Assembly: GCA_947630765.1 (NCBI GenBank)
Contig: CANRIX010000003.1
Coordinates: 62,001-126,000, forward strand
Reading direction: 5' to 3'
Length of the DNA stretch: 64,000 nt
Source of the DNA: an uncultured Clostridia bacterium
GTDB taxonomy: Bacteria; Bacillota; Clostridia; Oscillospirales; CAG-382
In this document: positions 24,913 to 33,766 of the stretch, piece by piece
Layout of the letters: every line of letters starts with the position of its first letter
Position numbering within the stretch: the stretch's first letter is position 1
Notes under the pieces: generated by a model
What the model saw: the letters and a program-made list of their open reading frames with translations, nothing else
Databases searched by the model: none
Told to the model about the DNA's origin: nothing
Made by a program: the position numbers and the translations under genes

Positions 24913-25896
24913 TCACCAATTCTTTTCGTCCGCCGCCGGTTCGTCGTCCGGGAACAGCAGTTCCACCAGCTCCTCCAGCTCCGGGCGGGTGGAAACGCTG
25001 TTGATGCGCTCCCGCAGCTTGGCGCTGCCGGTTTTTCCCCGGCAATAGTGGGACAGGTGCTTCCGCATCTCCAGCAGAGCACGCGGACCGCGGTCCTCCT
25101 CGAGCAAGCGGATCTGCCGGCGCAGCACGCCGCGGATCTCGGCGTTGTCCGGCGGCGAAAATGGCAGTCCCTCCGCCCGGCAGCGCAGTTCGCGGAACAG
25201 CCACGGGCGCCCGTAAGCCCCCCGCCCGATCATGATCCCGTCGCAGCCGGTGCGTTCCACCATGTCCTCGGCGCTCTCCGGCGAATCGACGTCACCGTTT
25301 CCGACGACCGGGACGGACACCGCCCGCTTGACCTGTGCGATCAGTTCGCGGTCGGCTTTCCCGCTGTACAGCTGGACGCGGGTCCGCCCGTGCACGAAGA
25401 TTGCCGACGCGCCGTTCTGCTCGCAGACGCGGGCGACCTCGACGGCGTTGACGTGCGCTTCGTCCTCGCCCTTGCGGATCTTGACCGTGACCGGCAGGTC
25501 CACCGCCTCCGCAACCGCCCGGACGATCCGCCCGCAGAGCGCCGGGTCCCGCATGACCGCGCTCCCGTCCCCGTTGCAGACCAGTTTAGGCATCGGGCAG
25601 CCGAAATTGATGTCGATGAAGGCGGGGGCGTACTTCTGCAGCAGGAAGGCGGCCCGCGCCATGCTCTCCGGCTCGTGCCCGAAGATCTGAATGGCAGCGG
25701 GGCGCTCGTCGTCGCGCAGGGCGGCGAGCCGGTCGGTCTTGCGGTCGCCGTAGCAGACCGCCTTGGCGGAGATCAGCTCGGTGCAGACGCATTCCGCGCC
25801 GTAGGAGACGCAGATCGCGCGGAATGCGTGGTCGGTCACGTTCGCCATCGGCGCGAGGAACAGCCCGTGCGGGATCGTAAGGGTACCGATTTTCAT
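24913..25896 (-). CDS. dusB: tRNA-dihydrouridine synthase (DusB type)
   Basis: 327 residues. An FMN-binding TIM barrel with the Dus signature: FLAPMANVTDHAFR (about 13-26), FIDINFGCPMPKLVCNGDGSAV containing the catalytic Cys (about 90-112), KIRKG, FVHGRTRVQLYSG, PVVGNGDV and GIMIGRGAYGRPW. It reduces uridine in the D-loop of tRNAs with NADPH. The ATG at 25896 is 13 bp after the recG stop, with GAGG 9 bases upstream, so it is the second gene of a recG-dusB operon. Confidence 0.95.
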   Translation of the reverse strand: MKIGTLTIPHGLFLAPMANVTDHAFRAICVSYGAECVCTELISAKAVCYGDRKTDRLAALRDDERPAAIQIFGHEPESMARAAFLLQKYAPAFIDINFGCPMPKLVCNGDGSAVMRDPALCGRIVRAVAEAVDLPVTVKIRKGEDEAHVNAVEVARVCEQNGASAIFVHGRTRVQLYSGKADRELIAQVKRAVSVPVVGNGDVDSPESAEDMVERTGCDGIMIGRGAYGRPWLFRELRCRAEGLPFSPPDNAEIRGVLRRQIRLLEEDRGPRALLEMRKHLSHYCRGKTGSAKLRERINSVSTRPELEELVELLFPDDEPAADEKNW

Positions 25897-25909
25897 GCCG
25901 TTTTTCCTC

Positions 25910-27985
25910 TCAGTTGATGGTTTTCCCGTCCCCCGCCCGGCGGACGATCGCGTCCGCCTCGTCGGAGAGCGCACGGTATTCCGGCTCCCCGAGCTTCTCG
26001 AGTACCGCACCGACCGCTTCGGCGGTCTGCTTGACCAGCGGCAGGTCGGCGAGCGACGCGGCGCGCAGCGCGAATTCCCCGCTCTGGCGGTCGCCGAAAA
26101 AGTCCCCCGGACCGCGTTGCTTGAGGTCCTCCTCCGCGATCTGGAACCCGTCGGAGGAATTTGCCAGCACGTCCAGCCGCTCGCAGGGTCCGCCGCTGCT
26201 GTTGAGCAGCACGCAGAAGGACGCCCGCGTCCCGCGACCGATCCGACCGCGCAGCTGGTGCAGCTGGGAAAGCCCGAACCGCTCGGCGTTCTCGATGAGC
26301 ATCACGTTCGCGTTCGGGACGTCCACGCCGACCTCCACGACCGTCGTCGCGACCAGCACCTTGGTCTCCCCCGCCGCGAACGCCCGCATGACCTCCGCTT
26401 TGCGCGACGGGGACATCTTCCCGTGCAGCAGTCCCATCGGAATGTCCGAAAACGCCCCGTTTCGCAGCTCTGCAAAGTAGCTTTCCGCCGCCTTGCAGTC
26501 CTCGCTTTCCGCCGGTTCGCCGTCCGCGTCGTCGCCGACCAGCGGGCAGATGATGTACGCCTGTCCGCCCTGCGCGATCTGCCGCCGGATGGACGCGTAG
26601 ATGCGGTTGCGGTCCTTCGGCAGCAGCACCATCGTCTTGATCGGCTGCCGCCCGGGCGGAAGCTCCCGCAGCAGGGTCACGTCGAGGTCGCCGTACAGGA
26701 TCAGCGAGAGCGAACGCGGGATCGGCGTCGCGGAAAGCACCAGCATATGCGGCCGCAGACCCGTTTTCTCCCCGCGCTCCAGCAGAGACGCACGCTGCCG
26801 CACGCCGAAGCGGTGCTGCTCGTCGGTCACGACCAGCCCGAGCGACGCGAAGTGCACGTCCTCCTGCAGCACCGCGTGCGTGCCGACCAGCACGTCCACC
26901 TCCCCCGCCGCCAGTGACTTTTTGACGGTCTCCTTCCACTTTTTCGGCACGGCGGAGGTCAAAAGGGCGATCCGCGCGTCCGCCGGGTCGAACCATTCGG
27001 TCAGCTTGCCGAAATGCTGCTCGGCGAGGATCTCGGTCGGCGCGAGCAGCACCGCCTGCTTCCCGTTTTGAACGCACCGCTCGATCGCGGCCGCCGCGAC
27101 GACGGTCTTTCCGCTGCCGACGTCCCCCTGCACCAGACGCGTCATGGGAACCGGCTTCTCGAAATCCGCAAAGATCTCCCGGATCGCCTGCGCCTGCGCC
27201 CCGGTCAGCGGGAACGGCAGACGCTCCAGAAAGCTGCCCCCCTCTTCGGGCGGCGGGAGCGGCGGAGATGCCGCGCCGTCCTTGGCGTGCCGCATCCTGC
27301 GCAGGGCGAGCTGAAAGCTCAGCAGCTCCGCGAACGCGACGGTCCGTTTTGCCTGCACGGTCTCCTCGAGGTCCTTCGGTTCGTGCAGACGGCGGACCGC
27401 TTCCCCGCGCGGCAGAAGCCCGTACTTCTCCCGAAGCTCCGCCGGCAGAAGCTCCGGCAGTTGGTCGCAAAGCGACAGGCAATTTTTTACGATCTTTCGC
27501 ACGAAATTCCGCGTCAGCCCTTCGGAAAGCGGGTACACCGGCAAAACCGCCTCGAGCGGCTTGCCGGGAATGACCAGCTCGACCTCCGGCGACGACATTT
27601 CCGCTCCGAAAAGTCCCATCGAAATGCGTCCGTACAGCCGGTAGCGTCTGCCGACGACGATCTGCGAGAGCAGGAACCGCCGGTTGAACACCGTCACGGT
27701 CAGCATGCCCGTGTCGTCCTCCGCGCAAAAACGAAAGTATTCCAGCCCCGAACGGGCGCGCCCGGAAACCGGCAGACTCGTGCAGACCACCTCGACGGCG
27801 TGGATCCCGCCATCCGCGCAGTCCCGCAGCGGAAGGACGTTCCCCCGGTCCTCGTAAGCACGCGGATAGAAGGTCAGCAGGTCGCCGACCGTGCGGACAC
27901 CGCGCTTTGCAAACTGCTGCGAGCGCGTCTCCCCCACCCCGCGCACGAAGGAAAGCGGGGAATCCAACGTCAGTTCATAGGGCAT
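25910..27985 (-). CDS. recG: ATP-dependent DNA helicase RecG
   Basis: 691 residues. An N-terminal wedge/OB domain (TVGDLLTFYPRAYEDR, LTVTVFNRRFL) precedes an SF2 helicase core with the Q-motif region FPLTGAQAQAI, Walker A VQGDVGSGKTVVA, LAPTEILAEQH, a DEQH box (VVTDEQHRFGVRQR), ATPIPRSL and a C-terminal half with VVEVGVDVPNANVMLIENAERFGLSQLHQLRGRIGR. RecG remodels stalled forks and Holliday junctions. AAAGGAG lies 7 bases before the ATG at 27985. It is complete, of normal length and coupled to dusB. Confidence 0.97.
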   Translation of the reverse strand: MPYELTLDSPLSFVRGVGETRSQQFAKRGVRTVGDLLTFYPRAYEDRGNVLPLRDCADGGIHAVEVVCTSLPVSGRARSGLEYFRFCAEDDTGMLTVTVFNRRFLLSQIVVGRRYRLYGRISMGLFGAEMSSPEVELVIPGKPLEAVLPVYPLSEGLTRNFVRKIVKNCLSLCDQLPELLPAELREKYGLLPRGEAVRRLHEPKDLEETVQAKRTVAFAELLSFQLALRRMRHAKDGAASPPLPPPEEGGSFLERLPFPLTGAQAQAIREIFADFEKPVPMTRLVQGDVGSGKTVVAAAAIERCVQNGKQAVLLAPTEILAEQHFGKLTEWFDPADARIALLTSAVPKKWKETVKKSLAAGEVDVLVGTHAVLQEDVHFASLGLVVTDEQHRFGVRQRASLLERGEKTGLRPHMLVLSATPIPRSLSLILYGDLDVTLLRELPPGRQPIKTMVLLPKDRNRIYASIRRQIAQGGQAYIICPLVGDDADGEPAESEDCKAAESYFAELRNGAFSDIPMGLLHGKMSPSRKAEVMRAFAAGETKVLVATTVVEVGVDVPNANVMLIENAERFGLSQLHQLRGRIGRGTRASFCVLLNSSGGPCERLDVLANSSDGFQIAEEDLKQRGPGDFFGDRQSGEFALRAASLADLPLVKQTAEAVGAVLEKLGEPEYRALSDEADAIVRRAGDGKTIN

Positions 27986-28019
27986 ATGGGTGCTCCTTTC
28001 CGATTCTCCGTATCGCGCA

Positions 28020-28050
28020 AAGGGGCTGCCGCGTTTCGGACGGCAGCCCG
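28020..28050 (-). terminator. Hairpin after the solute-binding gene pair
   Basis: GGGCTGCC / GGCAGCCC stem followed only by CTTT in the leftward direction. It is weak and lies between the second solute-binding gene and recG; some read-through into recG is possible since no separate recG promoter is obvious. Confidence 0.5.
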
Positions 28051-28076
28051 CAATCTCAAAAATTTTCGTGCAAACC

Positions 28077-29615
28077 TCAGCCGAGCTGATACGCTTCGAC
28101 GCAATCGTCGATCGCGGTTTGCGCGGCGTCGCGAATGGATTCCAGTTCCGACGCGACGTCGGCCGAACCATTGCCCATCAGCGTGTCGATCATCGAGGAC
28201 AGCCCGCCGAACCCGTACAGGATACCCGGATCATAAATCACGTTGCTGAAGATGTAGTTGTCGAGCATGTCGACGTTATCGTCCGTGTGCGCGTCGCGGT
28301 CGAGCAGGGTGCTCTGGTAATACGCCGGCGTGATATCGTCCTTCGCGTAGCAGCTCAGCGCTTCGATCATGAACGCGGAGAATTCCGGGTTCTCCACCGT
28401 CAGCGGAATGCACACGCCGTAGGCGTAGCGGATATTCGACGGCGTGCAGTACTCCTCCTGCAGCTCGCTCGAAAGCGGCATCGGAATGAAGCCCATCGTG
28501 TTCGACACGCTGTAGTTGCGCAGCTTCTTGACCGCCGAGAACGCCGCACCGTAGAACATCGCGCGCTCCTCAGCGAACGCAGCCATCGCGGTTTCCCAAA
28601 TGCTCAGCCCGTTGACGGTCGTCTGCGTCGGGGACTGGGTGTTGAAGAACCAGCCGTCGTCCGAGAACGACTGCAGGAGCTTCTGCGCGTAATTGATCGA
28701 CGCTTCGTCACGCCCGATGGCGATCTGCGGAATGTCGTCGGCCGTCTTGTCGACCAGCACGAATCCGCCGGAAACGTAGTAGCCGCTTGCGCCGTTGGTC
28801 CCGACGATGCCCCAGTCATCGGTATACTGCAGCCCGGCCACACCGTCCTTGTCCGACGTGACCTTCTTGCACATCTCGACCATCGTGTCGAACGTCCACT
28901 TCTTGTCGCGAACCAAGTCGTACAGATCCCCATAGTCCGCCTCAAGGCTGTCCGCATAGAGGGCGCGGTTGAACAGCAGGCAGCTCGAAACGATCTTCTG
29001 CATGATAGAAATATCGCCGGTCGTGAAGTACAGCTTGCCTGCGACGGAAAGCGCTTCGTTCGCCGACTGATCCCACCACGGCGCTTCGAGATGAATGTAA
29101 TCCCCGAACTCATGGAGGTCGTAAAGCGCACCGTTCTGCGCGAGCGTGACCGCGTTCATCATGAACGGCATCGCCGCATCGAACTGATTCGTATTCGCCG
29201 TGATCTGCTCCTGAATGGCGGTACTCACGTCGTCGACCGCGACCTTTACCACCTTGACGCCGTACTTCTCCTCAATTCGGTTGTTTCGGTTGGTAACGCC
29301 CGCTTTAAGCTGGTTGTCCGTCGTATCAATATCCGAGCAATCGATCTCCTCCGAGAAGTAGGTCGTCTGCACGACACTGTTGTAGACGCACACGCGGAAC
29401 TCGTCCTCGTCGAAGTTGAACTCCATTCCGAGGTTGTCAAGCGTATACCGTCCATCGTCGTCGGTGTACAGCGAGCTGCCTCCCTGCGAGCCGGACACGT
29501 CCGCGGCCGAACCGTCGGACGAGCTGCCGCCCGTCTCCTCCGCTTCCTCGCACGCGGCGAGCGCCGGACAGAGCGCAAGCAGCATACACAGCAGCAAACA
29601 GATCAGTTTTTTCAT
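28077..29615 (-). CDS. Extracellular solute-binding lipoprotein (paralogue B)
   Basis: 512 residues. Lipobox ALAAC near residue 21, a Gly/Ser-rich spacer, then a large two-lobe binding fold of the family 1 (sugar-type) solute-binding class: IEEKYGVKV, DAAMPFMMNAVTLAQNGALYDLHEF, YFTTGDISIMQKI, WTFDTMVEMCKKV, MGFIPMPLSSELQEEY and YAYGVCIPLTVENPEFSAFMIEAL. It is a close paralogue of the gene 57 bp upstream. No permease or ATPase gene is adjacent. It is probably a carbohydrate receptor of an ABC importer encoded elsewhere. Confidence 0.85.
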   Translation of the reverse strand: MKKLICLLLCMLLALCPALAACEEAEETGGSSSDGSAADVSGSQGGSSLYTDDDGRYTLDNLGMEFNFDEDEFRVCVYNSVVQTTYFSEEIDCSDIDTTDNQLKAGVTNRNNRIEEKYGVKVVKVAVDDVSTAIQEQITANTNQFDAAMPFMMNAVTLAQNGALYDLHEFGDYIHLEAPWWDQSANEALSVAGKLYFTTGDISIMQKIVSSCLLFNRALYADSLEADYGDLYDLVRDKKWTFDTMVEMCKKVTSDKDGVAGLQYTDDWGIVGTNGASGYYVSGGFVLVDKTADDIPQIAIGRDEASINYAQKLLQSFSDDGWFFNTQSPTQTTVNGLSIWETAMAAFAEERAMFYGAAFSAVKKLRNYSVSNTMGFIPMPLSSELQEEYCTPSNIRYAYGVCIPLTVENPEFSAFMIEALSCYAKDDITPAYYQSTLLDRDAHTDDNVDMLDNYIFSNVIYDPGILYGFGGLSSMIDTLMGNGSADVASELESIRDAAQTAIDDCVEAYQLG

Positions 29616-29672
29616 TCGTTTTTCCCCTTTTTGCGTTTTTTTGCGGAATCAAACCGCCTTTTTATTCGTTCC

Positions 29673-31244
29673 TTATTCGTCCAGCTTATATGCGTCGACG
29701 CAGTTTTGAATCGCCTGCAAAACGCCGTCGCGGATTTTTTCCAATTCCGACGCGACGTCCGCGCTGCCGCTTGCCATCAGGTTCGTCATCATGCTCGAAA
29801 TGCCGCCGAAATCGTAGAATGCGCCGAGATCGTAAACCAGGTGCTTGAAGATGTAGTTATCCAGCATTTCCGCCGATTCCGCGTCGCTGGAATCGCGCAG
29901 CTTCAGCGCGATCTCGTAATACGCCGGCGTGACGTAATTCTTGCCGCCGCAGGCCAGAACGTCCAGCATATACGCGGAGAACTCCGGGTTTTTAACGCAC
30001 TTCGGAATGCAGACGCCGTATGCGTAGCCGCCGGAGAGCGAATAGTACTGGTCCTGGTTTTCGTCCCGCTTCGGGACCGGCACCATGCCGAACGGGTCCA
30101 TATTCTGGTAATTGCGCAGCTTTTTGACCCCGGAGAACGCGGTCGAATAGAACAGCGAACGGTTCTCGCCGAACACATCGACGGTCGTCTGCCAAATATC
30201 CCGTCCCTGGACGGATTCATTGGTCTGCACGTTCAGGAACCATTCGGAGCTCGCTTCGGTAAACAGCTCCAGCAGCTTCTGCGCGTACCGCACGCCCGCC
30301 TCGCTTTCGCCGAAAAGCAGGGTCGGGCAGTCCTCCCCGTCCTTGCCGACCAGCGTTTCGCCGGAGCAGAGCAGCAGACCCGACGGCACGCCGTTGCTGC
30401 CGATCAGCCCCCAGCGATCCTTATAGGACATCCCGGGTTCCCCGTCGTTGTCCGCCGCGACCAACTTCGCCATCTCCTGCATCACGTCGACCGTCCACTT
30501 TCCGTCGCGGACCATCTGATACAGGTCGCCGTACTGATCCGCGCAGTACTCCGCATACAGCTTCTTATTGAACGCGAACGCGCCGGACACGACCTTCTGC
30601 ATGAAGGAGATGTCCCCGGTCGTGAAATACAGCCGTCCGGCGATGGAAAGCATCTGGTTGGCATCCTGATCCCACCACGGGGCTTCCAAATGCAGATACC
30701 CTTCCTCCTCGAAGGACTTGAGGTCCCACAGGGAGCCCTCCTGCGCGATCCCGGTACACCAGTTCATGAACGGCATCGCCGCATCGAACGTGTCGTCGCC
30801 GACGGTGATGCTCTGGTGGATGATCGACGCCACGTCGTCGACCGCGTACGCGACGACCTTCACGCCGTACTGCTCCTCGACCAGATCGTTGCGGGTACGA
30901 ACGCCCTCGTTGATCGCGTCGTCGGTGGTCTCGTACATGTCATAGCCGATCTCTTCGGAAAAATAGGTATTCTGCACCACGTTGTTATAGACGCACACGC
31001 GGAATTCCTTCTCCTCGAAGTTGAATTCCGGGCGCTCCAGCTTTTCCAGGGTGTAATGTCCGTCTTCGTCCAAATAGATGCTGTCGACGCCCTCCACGCC
31101 CGCCGGACCGGACGCCGTGCCGGACACGGACGAACCGGCGGAAGAGGTCTCCTCCGACGCTTCCTCGCACGTCGCAAGGAGCGGCAGCGCAAGCAGCAGA
31201 ACGCAAAGCATCAACGCCAAAAAACGAGAAAAGGAAAGTTTCAT
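29673..31244 (-). CDS. Extracellular solute-binding lipoprotein (paralogue A)
   Basis: 523 residues with the same architecture as paralogue B: lipobox LLATC near residue 26, a Ser/Gly linker, then the binding fold (VEEQYGVKV, DAAMPFMNWCTGIAQEGSLWDL, YFTTGDISFMQKV, VDVMQEMAKL, GMVPVPKRDENQDQYYSLSGGYAYG). The two proteins are alignable end to end, so this is a tandem duplication; differences in the central lobe may give distinct ligand preferences. It is first in the transcript, with a strong promoter and a nearby palindrome. Confidence 0.85.
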   Translation of the reverse strand: MKLSFSRFLALMLCVLLLALPLLATCEEASEETSSAGSSVSGTASGPAGVEGVDSIYLDEDGHYTLEKLERPEFNFEEKEFRVCVYNNVVQNTYFSEEIGYDMYETTDDAINEGVRTRNDLVEEQYGVKVVAYAVDDVASIIHQSITVGDDTFDAAMPFMNWCTGIAQEGSLWDLKSFEEEGYLHLEAPWWDQDANQMLSIAGRLYFTTGDISFMQKVVSGAFAFNKKLYAEYCADQYGDLYQMVRDGKWTVDVMQEMAKLVAADNDGEPGMSYKDRWGLIGSNGVPSGLLLCSGETLVGKDGEDCPTLLFGESEAGVRYAQKLLELFTEASSEWFLNVQTNESVQGRDIWQTTVDVFGENRSLFYSTAFSGVKKLRNYQNMDPFGMVPVPKRDENQDQYYSLSGGYAYGVCIPKCVKNPEFSAYMLDVLACGGKNYVTPAYYEIALKLRDSSDAESAEMLDNYIFKHLVYDLGAFYDFGGISSMMTNLMASGSADVASELEKIRDGVLQAIQNCVDAYKLDE

Positions 31245-31280
31245 GGGGGAATTCTCCTTCTGTCGATACAGAATGTCAAT

Positions 31281-31293
31281 ATAACATTGTTAT
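31281..31293. promoter_or_regulatory. Palindromic operator candidate for the solute-binding genes
   Basis: ATAACA-T-TGTTAT, a perfect 6+1+6 inverted repeat just downstream of the -10, where a repressor would block initiation. Confidence 0.5.
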
Positions 31294-31320
31294 TGTATTC
31301 CTTTTTGAGGAATTTGTCAA
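31292..31320 (-). promoter_or_regulatory. Promoter of the solute-binding gene pair
   Basis: Leftward TTGACA, 17-base spacer, TACAAT, about 47 bp before the first ATG. Confidence 0.8.
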
Positions 31321-31385
31321 CTGCCGATTGAAACAAAATTCAACCGTCGGTTTTTCACATGTTCAACAAAAAACGTTCCGCGTCC

Positions 31386-32531
31386 TCAGCATTCCCCGGG
31401 CAGTTTCAGCGCCCGCAGCGCTTCGTCCAGTTCCTGTTCGGTCTCCCCGCTCACCCATTGCAGTTCGGTTTCCGGGAGCTGCTTGTTTTTCGAGAAGTAT
31501 TCCTTGCGCAGGCGGTCGTAGGTATCGCCGTCGCAGGACGCAAGCGCGTCGCCGGAAGCGCGGAAGTACGAAACCGCCCCGTTCGACGCCGTCTCCCGGG
31601 CAAACAGCGGGCTGCAGACCGCGCCCCCGCCGGACGCCGTCACCTCGTCGAGCGCGTACCGCTGTACCCCGTTCGCCGTCCGCGTATAGGACAGCAGCAG
31701 GTACCGTCCGCCGCCTTCCCGGCGCCAGATCGCCCATTCCTCGCCGTCGCCGGTCCGCGTCGAAAGCAGGACCTGCCCGTCCGACGCGTAAACGGTCACG
31801 ACCGGCACCCCGTCCGCCCCGATCTCCCGGACGAACAGCTCGGCGCTCCCGTCTAAATTGACGTCGTAGCGGGAGAACTGCCGCCCTGCGAGCTCCCCGT
31901 CGGTCAGCCGCAACGCCAGCCGCGTCAACGGGGAAAGCGTGTCCGACGGGACCACCGTCACGCGGCATTCCGCGCTTCTTCCGGCGGCAGTCTCCGCCCG
32001 AACGGTCGCCGTTCCGGGTCCGACGGCGGTCACCATCCCGTCCGCGACCGTCGCGACGGTCTCGTCCGAGCTGCTCCACGACAGCGAACGATTGCTCGCG
32101 CCGATCGGCTTGAACTCGTAGGCGACCTGCGCGGTCTCCCCCGCCCGCAGCGTCAGCGAACGCTGCAGGAAGGAAAAGCCCTCCTCCGGGATGGTCGGCA
32201 GTTTCAGTCCGCCGAGGTCCGGCTCCTCGTCCCCGCGCCACGGGCGAAATTCCTCGTCCGCCGGTTCGGAGGACGCGTCGGACGAAGCGTCGGACGTGTC
32301 GGGCGTCGGGGATGACCCGTCGTCGGCGCTTGCTTCGGACGAGGCGTCGGACGAGCTTTCCGGCGGGACGGACGAAACGCTCTCCGCGGGCAGGGAGGAG
32401 CTCTCCGCCGACAGCACGCTTTCGGTGGGTTCATTCCCCGACGGTTGGATCGGTTCCCCGCTCTCGCAGGCGCAGAACGCCAAAAACAGAGCCGCCGTCA
32501 CCGCGAGCGCCGCCAAGCCCCGTCTGCGCAT
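31386..32531 (-). CDS. Lipoprotein with Ser-rich linker and Big_2 domain
   Basis: 381 residues. Lipobox FCAC near residue 20; an acidic Ser-rich stalk to about residue 95 (ESSSDASSEASADDGSS); a Big_2-type Ig-like domain at about 125-195 (SWSSSDETVATVADGMVTAVGPGTATV is the classic pattern); then a C-terminal domain of unknown type that repeatedly mentions short strands such as SRYDVNLDGSAELFVREIG. GGGGGAGG lies 5 bases before the ATG at 32531. It is probably an exported, membrane-tethered protein; function unknown. Confidence 0.78.
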   Translation of the reverse strand: MRRRGLAALAVTAALFLAFCACESGEPIQPSGNEPTESVLSAESSSLPAESVSSVPPESSSDASSEASADDGSSPTPDTSDASSDASSEPADEEFRPWRGDEEPDLGGLKLPTIPEEGFSFLQRSLTLRAGETAQVAYEFKPIGASNRSLSWSSSDETVATVADGMVTAVGPGTATVRAETAAGRSAECRVTVVPSDTLSPLTRLALRLTDGELAGRQFSRYDVNLDGSAELFVREIGADGVPVVTVYASDGQVLLSTRTGDGEEWAIWRREGGGRYLLLSYTRTANGVQRYALDEVTASGGGAVCSPLFARETASNGAVSYFRASGDALASCDGDTYDRLRKEYFSKNKQLPETELQWVSGETEQELDEALRALKLPGEC

Positions 32532-32576
32532 CCCGTCCTCCCCCTTTTCGCCCGGTTTCCCGTTTCTTTCCGATAT

Positions 32577-32605
32577 AGTATAGCAGAAAACACGCCGTCC
32601 GTCAA
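32577..32605 (-). promoter_or_regulatory. Promoter of the Big_2 lipoprotein gene
   Basis: Leftward TTGACG, 17-base spacer, TATACT, 45 bp before the ATG. Confidence 0.75.
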
Positions 32606-32736
32606 GCCCTCTCCCGTAAAATCGCCGACCTTCTGGAAAAACGAAAAAAAACGGCATCAGCATTCGGCGCTGACGCCGTCCTTCGGCAAAAAAGTCCTAT
32701 GCGAGACAAAGCAGCGAAACGTTCGCCCCGGTTCGG

Positions 32737-32955
32737 CTACACGTCGCGTTCCAGATAGAGCTTGGGATTTAAGACCCCTTCAGCCTGCACCAATCTCCAA
32801 CCCTGTTGTGCGTATTCATTCAAGCATTTTTGCTCTGCGAGAAGTTGGCTCGGAGTTTTTCTATCCCAACTAAACGAATTGACTTTTTCTCCATCGGCGT
32901 ATACATCCACACTTGGAATATTAGCCTTTATGTATACAACTTTGTACTCTTTCAT
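32737..32955 (-). CDS. Small DUF4177-like protein
   Basis: 72 residues: MKEYKVVYIKANIP at the start and LLAEQKCLNEYAQQGWRLVQAEG in the middle. The pairing of an N-terminal EYKVV strand with LNEYAxxGWRLV matches DUF4177 proteins, small alpha/beta proteins of unknown function. Composition is more AT-rich than its neighbours. It begins 5 bp after the reverse rubrerythrin stop with no clear ribosome site, so it is probably translated by coupling. Confidence 0.7.
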   Translation of the reverse strand: MKEYKVVYIKANIPSVDVYADGEKVNSFSWDRKTPSQLLAEQKCLNEYAQQGWRLVQAEGVLNPKLYLERDV

Positions 32956-32960
32956 GCCGG

Positions 32961-33503
32961 TTAGAAATACCGCTTGAGCAGACCCTCGAAGGCCTTGCCA
33001 TGTCTCGCCTCGTCGCGAGCCATCTCGTGGACCGTGTCGTGGATCGCGTCCAGACCCAGTTCCTTCGCTTTCTTAGCGATGTCCATCTTGCCGGCGGTCG
33101 CCCCGTTCTCCGCCGCGACGCGCAGCTCGAGGTTCTTCTTCGTGCTGTCCGTCACGACTTCGCCCAGCAGCTCGGCGAACTTCGCGGCGTGCTCGGCTTC
33201 CTCATAGGCGGCTTTCTCCCAGTACAGCCCGATCTCCGGGTAGCCCTCGCGGAACGCGACCCTCGCCATCGCGAGATACATCCCGACCTCGGTGCATTCG
33301 CCGGTAAAGTTCTGACGAAGCCCCTCGACGATCTCCGCCGGCGCGTCCTTCGCGACACCGACGACGTGCTCCGCCGCCCACGTCAGCGTTTCAGACGTTT
33401 CTTCCTTGAACTTCGAGCCGGGCACCCCGCACTGCGGGCACTTTTCCGGCGGATTTTCGCCCTCGTACACATAGCCGCAAACCGGACAGACAAACTTCTT
33501 CAT
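32961..33503 (-). CDS. Reverse rubrerythrin
   Basis: 180 residues. The rubredoxin-like FeS4 domain is at the N terminus ([10 protein letters not shown] ... [11 protein letters not shown]) and the four-helix diiron ferritin-like domain follows (about 45-180; [44 protein letters not shown] with Glu/His iron ligands). That order defines reverse rubrerythrins of clostridia, which reduce H2O2 and O2 using NADH-derived electrons. It has its own strong promoter and fits an anaerobe exposed to occasional oxygen. Confidence 0.95.
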   Translation of the reverse strand: MKKFVCPVCGYVYEGENPPEKCPQCGVPGSKFKEETSETLTWAAEHVVGVAKDAPAEIVEGLRQNFTGECTEVGMYLAMARVAFREGYPEIGLYWEKAAYEEAEHAAKFAELLGEVVTDSTKKNLELRVAAENGATAGKMDIAKKAKELGLDAIHDTVHEMARDEARHGKAFEGLLKRYF

Positions 33504-33547
33504 ACCTTGAAAACCTCCCTATGTATTTCTTGATTTTGGGTAAGATC

Positions 33548-33576
33548 AGTATAGCAGATTCCACCCGATTTGTCAA
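33548..33576 (-). promoter_or_regulatory. Promoter of the reverse rubrerythrin gene
   Basis: Leftward TTGACA, 17-base spacer, TATACT, 45 bp before the ATG. I see no clear PerR-type dyad. Confidence 0.82.
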
Positions 33577-33689
33577 GAGCCGTGCGGCGTCTTTTCGCGG
33601 GAACGGAAAAATTTTCCCCGCAAATCGCCGACATCGCCGCATTTTTCGGATCGTGCGAAAATTTTTTTGAAAAAAATCGCGAAAACCCC

Positions 33690-33720
33690 TTGACTCTCAG
33701 GTATCCTTTCGGTTTATACT
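33690..33720 (+). promoter_or_regulatory. MerR-type promoter with 19-bp spacer
   Basis: TTGACT and TATACT separated by 19 bases, the overlong spacing MerR regulators correct by DNA distortion. A 12-bp perfect palindrome TAAGGTACCTTA (33728-33739) lies at the expected start site. Confidence 0.75.
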
Positions 33721-33766
33721 GTGCCCGTAAGGTACCTTATATCGAAGAAACGAAAGGAGCGCACAC

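Noticed and set aside
27990-31331. Plus-strand open frame of more than 1100 codons opposite the solute-binding genes
   Set aside because: It covers two well-formed lipoprotein genes on the other strand and shows low-complexity, motif-free composition; a coding shadow.
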